Assembly (NCBI GenBank): GCA_030042375.1
Contig: JASHZU010000431.1
Location: 1-5,367, forward strand
DNA: 5,367 bases
Direction: 5' to 3'
Source: Verrucomicrobiia bacterium
GTDB taxonomy: Bacteria; Verrucomicrobiota; Verrucomicrobiae; Limisphaerales; UBA11358
Below, in pieces: positions 1 through 5,367 of this stretch. Below the pieces are notes generated by a model. It did no database searches and was not told the DNA's origin. It was given only the letters and a program-made list of their open reading frames with translations. Numbering within the stretch: the first letter of the stretch is position 1; every line of letters begins with the position of its first letter. The position numbers and the translations under genes are program-made.

Positions 1-3000
1 GTCTGGCCATAACCATTCGCGCCCCAGGCAACGACCGTGCCGTTGGTTTCCAAAGCGAGGGCGTGGACAGCCCCGGCAGCCAGTGCCACGACATTGGTTA
101 GTCCGGGAGGAAGATCGAGCTGGCCGCTGGAATTGTCGCCCCAGCCGGAGATGACGCCGTTGTTTTGCAACGCCAGCGCAAAATATTCATCTCCCGCGGC
201 AATGGCCACGACGTTATTTAAACCGGGCGGGACATCCGCCTGGCCGTAAGTATCGTCGCCCCAGGCGGTGACAGTGCCGTTCTTATTGAGCGCCAGTCCA
301 TCCAACATTTCTGCGGCAATAGCAGAGCAATTGGTCAGGCCAACGGGCACGTTGGTCATGCCGGAAGAATTGTCGCCCCAAGCGGCCACACCTCCCAGAC
401 CGAACAATTGATCTCCGCCATAAACGACGCCAAGCGCGTTGCTGACATCCAGGCGGTAGTGATAAACCTGGTTGGGGCTCAATGAGGGGAGCGTGGCCTT
501 CAAATAGATAAGGCTGTTTCCGCCGTTGATGGACTGAAGCGGCGTCGAGACGCCGTAGTTGGTGCCGCCCCATTCGAACCATGCGGCGGCCGGGGAAGCA
601 TTAGGCGTAGCGAGGCCGTTCAATTGCGCGCTATTGCCCCTGACAAGCGTGGCAGGCAACGTGGCCGAGTAGGGAGAGCCAAACAGGTAAACCAGATCGA
701 AATTCACTTCGACGGCGTAATTGACAGGAACGGCGTTGGTGTTTTGCACGCCAAGATAATAAACGCCACCCTGGACGATGTTGGTGGGCGCCGTATTGGT
801 ACCCAGGATACTGGTCCCGTTGGTTTCATCGAACATCAAGGTGTAGGCGCCATTGGTCGTGGGCGGGAAGTTAGTCGTATAAAGGATATTGACCGGCAGA
901 TTGGTGGCGTACAGCAGAATGTTGGTGGCCCAAACGGCATTCGTGGGCACGTAGACGGTCAGCCAGTTGACGCTGTTGGCCGGAACGGTATTGGTTACCG
1001 GCAGGCCACCGGGCAGCTCCGGTATCACGGTAACGAGGAACTGGTTCGTGGCGCTCAAATCAGTGAACGAATTGGTGACGATGGTGGTGAACAGGATGTT
1101 CGTACTCGGCTCGTTCGTTGGAACATTCCAGGTAATAATGCCGTTGCCACTATTAATTGTCGCACCGACCGGCGGCGCGGTCGTGAGCGAATAATACAAT
1201 GTGCCGGCGTTGGTGTCCGTGGCGGTATTGGTAATAACCAAGGTGCTGCCGGCATCAGCAAAGACATTGGTAATATCCGGCAGGAAGGGCGGCGTGTAAC
1301 TCAGCTCGAAATTCACTTCGATGGTGAACGTTTGTTGAGACGCGGCATTGTTTTGCACGGCGAGGTAATAAATCTGGCCGGGCAACAGAGGCGGAGTCGT
1401 CAGGAGATTCGTAAACAACGTGTCGCTGCCGCTGACGAGATTGTTGATTAATACGTAATCCGGCGGAGTCGGCGGGAGGGCCTCCGTGGGATCGTTGGTC
1501 TGGTTAAACCACAGGCTCAGCGGGCCAAGGGTGAGAGAATCCAGGATATTGGTGGCGGCAATGGCATTCGGCGGTACAAGGACGGCATAATAGATGGAGC
1601 TATTGCCCGGAACGGTATTGGTCACGAGCGTGTCGCCAGGGAGCGGGATAGGCACCGGCGGCACGGGTGTTTCAAAGCTGACCTCCACGGCGTAATTGGT
1701 ACAGAAGTTGTTCGTGTTTTGGACGCCGAGGTAATAGGTGCCACCGGGCACCAGGCGCGGTGGGAGCGGCGCGCCGTTGATAGTGACGATAGCAGAGCCG
1801 CCAGTTGAGGCGGTCAATAATTCAAAGTCGTTGGAATTGATGGTCGAAGGCGGGACGTTGGTGCTGTACCAGAGGTTCAGGGGCGCGTTGGCGAAGAGCA
1901 GGGTATTGGTGGCCGCGAGCGCGTTGGTGGGAACACTCACCGTGTACCATTGGATGGTGTTCGCACAGACGGTATTGGTGACCGGCGTGTCGTTGTCCAG
2001 AGGCCCGGCCATTTCAGAGTATGACGGAGGAACGGCGCTGACAAAGACGTCCACGGTGACAGGACCGAAGTAGGCAACGGTGTCATTATTGGTGACATAG
2101 ACATCAAAGGACGCGTAACCGGAATAATTGGTGCCGCCGGCGGCGCCATTGGTGGGCGTAAAGATGGCGATGCTGTTGCTATAGGTGCCGGTGTTGGTGT
2201 ATGAGCCGAGGACGTTGGTAATATAGACCAGGCCATGAATGGCGTTCGTCACGAAGAAACTCAAGTTGCCGGTCTTGCCGAACAGTTTCTGCAAATTCAC
2301 GCCGACGGGCGTGTTCGTATAGGTCAGCGCGTGCGGACCGCCGAGCCAGTTGTCAAATTCCTCCAGCTCAGAATAACCGGAGTTATCAATGACGCTATTA
2401 TTTTGCGCGTTGGTGATGGACTGGCCAAAGGTAATTTTCCAGAAATCGGGGATGCCGTCATCGGCCGAATCGAGATAGATCAGCGTGGAAGTGTTCGTCG
2501 GCAAAATTCCCGGCGCGCCGATGATGCTGCCGATTTGCTGGCGGACGTTTTCAACAATGTTTGTGTCGATCGAATCGCGCTTGAACATGTCCACACCGGC
2601 AAAGTCCAGGACTTTCTCATAAGCCAAGAAGGCTTCGTCAACGGTCACCGGCGGCAGCGGGAATTGATTGGTGGTCGTAATCTGGCTGGTGTAGGTGGGC
2701 CAATTGGTGAACATGTTTAACCCGGTATTTGCACCGTTGAGGACGCCGTTTTTGTCGCTATCGATGAGATTATTGGTCTGGAAGATCCAGGTATTGGTAT
2801 CCATGCTCCAGAAGGCGATGTTGGTCGTGACCGTATCGGCGCCGGCAATGGCATAATTGCAGACGTAATTCAGATAGTTCGTGTAGCCATTGGGGTTGTT
2901 GGCGCTGTCGTTCGTGGCGTACCCGGCGTTGGTGACCCAGTTGTAAATGACGTTATTAACGAAATCGAGCGCGACATTGTCGCCGAGATGCGGGCTGCCG

Positions 3001-5367
3001 GAATAATTGTCGGCAAACAGATTATGATGGAGGCTGACGGAGCCACCGCCATCGCGCACGAGAGCGCCGTCCGGCGGCGGTTGGTTTGTGACCGCAAGGG
3101 TGTCGGAAATGATGGACCATTGGACAGTAACGTTGGTGGAACTGAGAACCGCCAAATCAACGTTCGAATTCCACGTGATCGACAGGTGATCGCCGATGAT
3201 GTTGGAGGCGGTATTGAGTTGCAATGAATAAGCGCCGCCGCCCGACAGCGTTCCGCTTGCCTCCGGCGCGCTGAATGCAATTCCGGCGGCTGTGCCTGAG
3301 AACACTGAAGCGTAGGTACTTTGCACTCCACCCGGCGTAATTTCGGTGATGGTGAATTCCCCACCGCTGACTGTGCCTGACACAAGCAGATCGCCCGCGT
3401 TGTTAAACGCCAGTCTATTAGGGGCATAAGTCATACCGGCGACGAAGGTACTTCTTACGCCGGCGGGCGTGAATTCGTAGATATTACCGCTGCCGTTGTC
3501 CGATTCAAACAGGTCGCCCGCACTGTTAAACGCCAGCCCTGAAGGATAATTCAGCCCCGTGGCAAAGGAGCTTTGCACTCCCCCTGGCGTGATTTCGGTG
3601 ATATAGCCGGTGCCAGAGAATCCGCCACATACAAACAGGTCGCCCGCACTGTTAAACGCCAGTGCAATGGGACCGGAGAACCCGGTGGCAAAAATTGTCG
3701 GATTTGAACTTATTGTTCCATTGTTATTCGTGAATTCGATGATATCACCGCTGCGATAATCCGCGTCATATAGATTGCCCGCACTGTCAAAAGCCAATCC
3801 TTGGGGATCAACGTCGGTAGCAACTGTGCTTTGCGCTCCGCCTGGCGTAATTTCGGTGATGTAGCCTGTTTCACCGGCATTATTATCCGAACTCCCCACA
3901 AACAGATCCCCAGCGCTATTAAACGCCAGTGTGTCCGGATAACTCAACCCGGTGGCAAACGGGCTTGAAGTTCCGTCTGGCTTAATTTCATACACGTCGC
4001 CGGGGGCATAATTCGCCGCGAACAAATTCTGCGTTAGCGTCGCATAACTCGACCGCAGGCGGAGGTCACGCATGATGATGTCATGCGCGTTCTGGACCGT
4101 GACCGGGCCGCCGGCGACCGTGATGCCGCCGGGCGGCGCGGTCTGGCCTTCAATGGAAAGATAGGAATTGGTGATGGTCAGCGGCGACTGCAAATAGATG
4201 ACGCCGGAGATATCAAAGACAACGGTGCGATTGGTGGAGCTGACGGCGTCGCGCAGGCTGCCGAGGCCGGAATCGTTGAGGTTGACGACGTGATAGACGG
4301 TGTTGTTGGTGTATCCGTTTCGGAAGCTCGCGCCGACGGCACCCGCGCCCGCGCCTTCGGCACCGGGGAAGGCGGGGAAGACGTTATTGGTATCAATGAC
4401 GGCGAGGATGGTGAAATGAATCATGTTCGTCGTCTGGTTGGGCACGCCCAAATACCAGGTGGCGGCGAGATTGGTCAGGGCACTATTGGTCTGAACCTGG
4501 ATAAATTCAGGGAGCGTGCCCGGCTGCTGGCTGGACTGGAAGAACGGCGGGGCGAACGGCGGGGCGTTGGTTTCCACGGTCAAATCGCCATTGCCGGTGA
4601 GGTTATACAATTGGAAATGGATGGAGCCGACGTAGTTGGTGTTCGTGGCTGTAACTGTATTCGTGACGACGAAGGTGAAGAAGTTCGTCAAGGCCGCGCC
4701 CGGCCCGGCGGTGTAATCCAGCGGCACGCCGTTGGTGAGCGGGATGTAGGTGACGTTGGTGCTGGTGACGTTGGCCGGATTCATGTCCAGCTCCTGCGCC
4801 TCGATGCTGTAATTTACCGCGTTGGTATCGTTATTAAAGACGCCGAGATACCAGGTTCCCGGCGTGAGGGGAACGGGAGTGGAATTGGTCAGGACATAGA
4901 TATTTTGGTTGGCCCGGCCGCTGTTAAAGCTGCCATAGTCTGAACTGGTCAACGTGGGCAACGGACCGCCTTCGCTCGCCACAAGGTATACATTACCGCT
5001 GGGATGGAGGATTTGGAAGGTGGCCTCGTAAGGATTGTTGGTCGAGACGACAAAGCTGTAGTAGCGCACCGAGCCGTTCACATTCGTGAGCGTGTCATTA
5101 AATGGAACGTCGTTGGTCAGGCCGACGATGTTGTAATCCACCTGGAAGACTGCCGAGGCAGCACTGGTGCCGGGGTTTTGGAGGCCAATATAATAGGTCT
5201 GGCCGGGGATGAAATTGGTCGGGACGCTGGTGGTTGTCAGGGCCTCGCTTCCGCTTGTGCCCGAGAACATGAAGGTATCGGGCGGAGTGACTCCGGTCGG
5301 TGCAGTGGTCTGGTTAAAGAACACGTTCAGAGGCAAGGTGGAGGAAACCAGGATATTCGTCACGACG
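1..5367 (-). CDS. Giant multidomain secreted protein, partial at both ends (pectate-lyase-like beta-helix, NHL propeller, PPC-like and RCC1 repeats)
   Basis: A single minus-strand frame is open across the entire window (1,788 codons, no stop), and neither the start nor the stop is present, so signal peptide, ribosome binding site and C-terminal sorting signal cannot be seen. Recognisable modules run without interruption in this one frame: PPC-like sandwiches, a PL1-type beta-helix split by six NHL-type units, a TSP3-like acidic segment, Ig-like and Fn3-like domains, and RCC1 repeats. I counted five Cys, nine Lys and about seventeen Arg in the whole stretch, while Asn and Thr are very abundant, often as Thr-Asn pairs. 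This composition fits an exported protein and giant proteins of Verrucomicrobiota. A role in binding or processing polysaccharide outside the cytoplasm is inferred from the beta-helix; the exact substrate is unknown. The frame and domain content are certain or nearly so; the function is not. Confidence 0.95.
3..398 (-). repeat. RCC1-type repeat array, continuing beyond the window
   Basis: Residues 1657-1788. Units of 39-40 residues follow the pattern AWGDNSSGQ-x-x-x-PPGLTNVVAIAAG-x-x-x-x-ALAL-x-x-NGTV. The Trp of the WG motif falls at residues 1663, 1702, 1742 and 1781, giving three complete units and the start of a fourth. RCC1 repeats form beta-propellers, usually of seven blades, so about four more units are expected beyond the lower window edge. 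In bacteria these arrays occur in exported proteins of mostly unknown role. The third unit from the window edge is unusual in having LTNCSAIAAEMLDGLAL, with Cys 1680. Confidence 0.9.
399..686 (-). other. Fibronectin type III-like domain
   Basis: Residues 1561-1656. The pattern ATLVRGNSAQLNGLATPNA, AAAWFEWGGTNYG, LPSLSPNQVYHYRLDVSN and ALGVVYGGDQLFG matches the Fn3-like modules that often precede RCC1 arrays in verrucomicrobial proteins. The F-E-W-G-x-T-x-Y-G strand and the L-x-P-x-x-x-Y-x-Y-R-L strand are the main landmarks. It has no enzyme motif and probably serves as a linker or display module. Confidence 0.65.
687..1016 (-). other. PPC-like beta-sandwich repeat 6
   Basis: Residues 1451-1560. 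The order is LPVTNTVPANSVNWLTVYVP, AVWATNILLYATNLPVNILY, VQGGVYYLGVQNTNAVPVNY and AVEVNFDLVY. It is the nearest relative of repeat 4; the two share VTNTV-x-AN near the start and YYLGVQNTN with YAVEV near the end. Nucleotides encoding the VNFE/VNFD strand (for example tcgaaattcacttcga at about 698 and 1307) are almost identical between repeats 5 and 6, consistent with tandem duplication. Confidence 0.65.
1017..1301 (-). other. Putative-Ig (He_PIG-like) domain
   Basis: Residues 1356-1450. The sequence FADAGSTLVITNTATDTN, then LYYSLTTAPPVGATINSGNG and IITWNVPTNEPSTNILFTTI, ending in SATNQFLVTVIPE, follows the He_PIG pattern: a Y-x-L-x-x-x-P-x-GA-x-I stretch, a G-x-I-x-W strand, and a closing strand FxVTV. 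Such domains are structural modules of bacterial surface proteins. It sits alone between two PPC-like repeats. Confidence 0.65.
1302..1646 (-). other. PPC-like beta-sandwich repeat 5
   Basis: Residues 1241-1355. The order is LVTNTVPGNSSIYYAVLVPP, AIAATNIL, LSLWFNQTNDPTEALPPTPP, PGQIYYLAVQNNAASQQTFT and IEVNFEL. It resembles repeat 1 at the start of the window most closely (shared FNQT and PGQxYY), even though the lyase lies between them. This suggests that sandwich modules were copied to both sides of the lyase. No catalytic residues are seen. Confidence 0.65.
1647..2012 (-). other. PPC-like beta-sandwich repeat 4, with a paired-cysteine variant
   Basis: Residues 1119-1240. Layout: DNDTPVTNTVCANTIQWYTV, ALAATNTLLFANAPLNLWYS, then PGGTYYLGVQNTNNFCTNYA leading into VEVSFE. 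It is closely similar to the repeat at residues 1451-1560. Two of only five cysteines in the window lie here (residues 1134 and 1222), both at positions where that sister repeat has Pro. They could form a disulfide joining the first and last parts of the sandwich. A Pro/Val-rich linker (TPVPPVPIPLPGD) follows. Confidence 0.65.
2013..2339 (-). other. Asn/Thr-rich Ig-like beta-sandwich domain
   Basis: Residues 1010-1118. After PHALTYTNTPVGVNLQKLFG come alternating short strands: NLSFFVTN, GLVYITNVLGSY, SIAIFTPTNGAAGGTNYSGY and ASFDVYVTNNDTVAYFGP, ending VTVDVFVSAVPPS. The final strand pattern and lack of any WYLGV signature separate it from the PPC-like repeats and suggest a cadherin- or Ig-like sandwich. 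I cannot assign a named family. It most likely serves as a structural spacer between the lyase and the C-terminal sandwiches. Confidence 0.45.
2340..2489 (-). other. TSP3-like acidic segment following the lyase
   Basis: Residues 960-1009. The motif LDSADDGIPDFWKITFG (965-981) resembles the DxDxDGxPDxWE calcium repeats that commonly close verrucomicrobial pectate-lyase domains, and it is followed by SGYSELEEFDNWLGG, the usual companion helix. Some acidic positions of the strict repeat are replaced (Ser-Ala in place of a D-x-D pair), so calcium binding may be weakened. It probably caps the beta-helix and links it to the sandwich modules. Confidence 0.6.
2490..3242 (-). other. Pectate-lyase-like beta-helix, C-terminal part and tail; active site looks degraded
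   Basis: Residues 709-959. The helix resumes with AYSLQLNTASNIIGDHLSIT, then STNVTVQWSIIS, SVSLHHNLFADNYSGSPHLG and LDFVNNVIYNW, the usual order of coils in PL1-type lyases. The DH of the vWiDH motif is kept (residues 726-727). In the coil where relatives have a pattern like SRNPR, this protein has SGSPH, so the position expected for the catalytic Arg is Gly 790 and the next Arg is His 793. The strand after DH reads WNSNVDL, where relatives often carry a D-E pair. The tail (VDEAFLAYEKVLDFAGVDMF, then KRDSIDTNIVENVRQQIGSI) matches the tail usually seen after such lyases. The fold is confident; loss of lyase activity is an inference from remembered family patterns. Confidence 0.85.
2733..2762 (-). 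other. EF-hand-like calcium loop in lyase tail
   Basis: Residues 869-878 read DSDKNGVLNG. This fits the D-x-D-x-N-G-x-L-N start of an EF-hand or dockerin-type calcium loop, preceded by the hydrophobic pair LI. There is no second matching loop beside it, so it is not a full dockerin. It may bind a structural calcium ion. Confidence 0.45.
3243..4049 (-). repeat. Six NHL-type beta-propeller repeats inserted within the lyase domain
   Basis: Residues 440-708. Six units of 41-45 residues each end in LAFNSAG or a close variant and begin the next unit with DLF or NLY. The Phe of this anchor lies at residues 482, 526, 571, 613, 654 and 698. The pattern P-x-x-LAFNSAGDLFxxDxxSGxIYEFTPxG is typical of NHL/SMP-30-like propeller blades, and six units would make one closed six-bladed propeller. 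Units 2, 4 and 6 share ITEI(T)PGG(A/V)QS, while units 1, 3 and 5 have a (V/I)(Y/I)E(I/F) strand instead. No catalytic or metal site can be assigned; such propellers usually bind proteins or ligands. Rare Ser codons (TCA, AGT) and Gly GGA are enriched here compared with flanking modules, suggesting a separate origin. Confidence 0.88.
3506..3662. repeat. 31-bp exact direct repeat, 126-nt period
   Basis: The 31 bases at 3506-3536 recur exactly at 3632-3662 on the plus strand; both contain the core gcactgttaaacgccag. They encode the hinge between successive propeller blades (LAFNSAGDLF). Degenerate copies lie at the same place in other blades, near 3390-3413 and 3903-3929. Exact nucleotide identity between blades points to recent duplication or gene conversion. 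It could also be a site of recombination or misassembly. Confidence 0.85.
4050..4382 (-). other. Pectate-lyase-like (PL1-type) right-handed beta-helix, N-terminal part
   Basis: Residues 329-439. The sequence AFPGAEGAGAGAVGA and then VYHVVNLNDSGLGSLRDAV (residues 358-375), NRTVVFDISGVIYL, LSIEGQTAPPGGITV and DIIMRDLRLRS matches, in order, the opening of bacterial PL1-type pectate lyases. These enzymes fold as parallel beta-helices and cut polygalacturonate by beta-elimination. The normal family sequence would continue after the RxLRxR strand with a short loop and then a DH-containing coil. Here that continuation is displaced by about 270 residues of NHL repeats and resumes near residue 709. 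The fold call is strong from motif order; activity is doubtful (see the second part). Confidence 0.88.
4383..4778 (-). other. PPC-like beta-sandwich repeat 3
   Basis: Residues 197-328. It starts YIPLTNGVPLDYTAGPGA, contains FFTFVVTNTVTATNTN and IHFQLYNLTGNGDLTV, and closes with ATWYLGVPNQTTNMIHFTI. It is longer than its neighbours because of a Pro/Phe/Gln-rich loop (APPFAPPFFQSSQQPG). A short linker ending DTNNVFPA leads straight into the beta-helix domain. The WYLGVPN signature supports the PPC-like call. Confidence 0.6.
4779..5114 (-). other. PPC-like beta-sandwich repeat 2
   Basis: Residues 85-196. This one has the classical PPC order: an opening DVPFNDTLTNVNGSVRYYSF strand, a middle section YEATFQILHPSGNVYLVAS, and a closing TPGTWYLGVFNNDTNAVNYS. 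The GTWYLGVFN element is the strongest PPC hallmark in the window. It is more divergent from the C-terminal copies than those are from each other. It carries no catalytic motif and probably acts as a structural or binding module. Confidence 0.7.
5115..5366 (-). other. PPC-like beta-sandwich repeat 1 (N-terminally cut by window edge)
   Basis: Residues 1-84. The segment begins inside the domain (VVTNILVSSTLPLNVFFNQ) and ends with the signature PGQTYYIGLQNPG followed by a beta-strand FQVDYNI. The same layout recurs near residues 1270-1355, where ATNIL, LSLWFNQT and PGQIYYLAVQN appear in the same order, so these are copies of one repeat. The pattern resembles bacterial pre-peptidase C-terminal (PPC) domains, which are beta-sandwiches found in secreted enzymes and thought to aid binding or localisation. 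Family assignment is by eye; a distinct but related verrucomicrobial sandwich family is possible. Confidence 0.6.

Noticed and set aside
624..1451. A 275-codon plus-strand open frame
   Set aside because: It is antisense to the clearly coding minus frame (PPC-like repeats and the putative-Ig domain). Its translation is a mirror of Thr/Asn-rich codons, rich in Gly, Arg and Ile with no recognisable domain.
2235..2720. A 161-codon plus-strand open frame
   Set aside because: It is antisense to the lyase tail and the TSP3-like segment, which are well supported on the minus strand.
2870..3427. A 185-codon minus-strand open frame in a different phase
   Set aside because: It overlaps the beta-helix and last propeller blades in another frame. 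Its Ser/Arg/Pro-rich translation is typical of a frame-shifted shadow.
3240..4050. Regularly spaced DNA repeats that could suggest a CRISPR array or tandem non-coding repeat
   Set aside because: The spacing is a multiple of three (123-135 nt), the copies are degenerate, and the in-frame translation gives propeller blades, so the periodicity is protein-level.
3240..4050. The propeller region as an insertion sequence or intein
   Set aside because: There are no terminal inverted repeats, target duplications, transposase or intein splice motifs. The reading frame passes through both junctions and the content is structural repeats.
4083..4943. A 286-codon plus-strand open frame
   Set aside because: It lies opposite the lyase start and PPC-like repeats 2 and 3. 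The Gly/Asp/Arg-rich translation has no domain pattern, whereas the minus frame gives strong lyase motifs.
1..5367. Promoter, terminator, RNA gene or intergenic gap
   Set aside because: The minus-strand frame is open from end to end, leaving no non-coding space, and no convincing structured RNA or strong hairpin was seen.

Overview
The whole window is one open reading frame on the minus strand. In the frame whose codons occupy plus-strand positions 3-5, 6-8 and so on up to 5364-5366, I read 1,788 consecutive codons with no stop. Both the start and the end of the gene lie outside the window. The product is therefore a fragment of a giant, modular, almost certainly exported protein. Residue numbers below are window-relative: residue 1 is the codon at 5364-5366 and residue 1788 is the codon at 3-5.

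From N to C terminus (high to low coordinates) the modules are: three pre-peptidase-C-terminal (PPC)-like beta-sandwich repeats (residues 1-328); the first part of a right-handed beta-helix related to polysaccharide lyase family 1, pectate lyase (329-439); a six-unit NHL-type beta-propeller (440-708); the rest of the beta-helix and its usual C-terminal tail (709-959); a short acidic TSP3-like calcium segment (960-1009); an Asn/Thr-rich Ig-like domain (1010-1118); two more PPC-like repeats (1119-1355); a putative-Ig domain (1356-1450); another PPC-like repeat (1451-1560); a fibronectin-III-like domain (1561-1656); and an RCC1-type repeat array that runs off the window (1657-1788).

The combination of pectate-lyase helix, PPC-like and RCC1 repeats, extreme Thr-Asn richness, very few Lys/Arg/Cys and a moderately GC-rich genome suggests a Verrucomicrobiota bacterium, possibly of the Pedosphaera/Limisphaera group. 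This is recognition from memory, not a database result. A plausible role is a surface or secreted polysaccharide-binding or polysaccharide-processing protein, with the sandwich and propeller modules acting as spacers or binding units.

The main finding is that the NHL propeller sits inside the beta-helix, between two halves of one recognisable lyase domain. Its blades form a two-blade higher-order repeat, its serine and glycine codon use differs from the rest of the gene, and its edges resemble the ends of a stand-alone secreted NHL protein. The lyase itself seems to have lost its catalytic arginine and nearby acidic residues. No RNA gene, promoter, terminator, mobile element or CRISPR array is visible.
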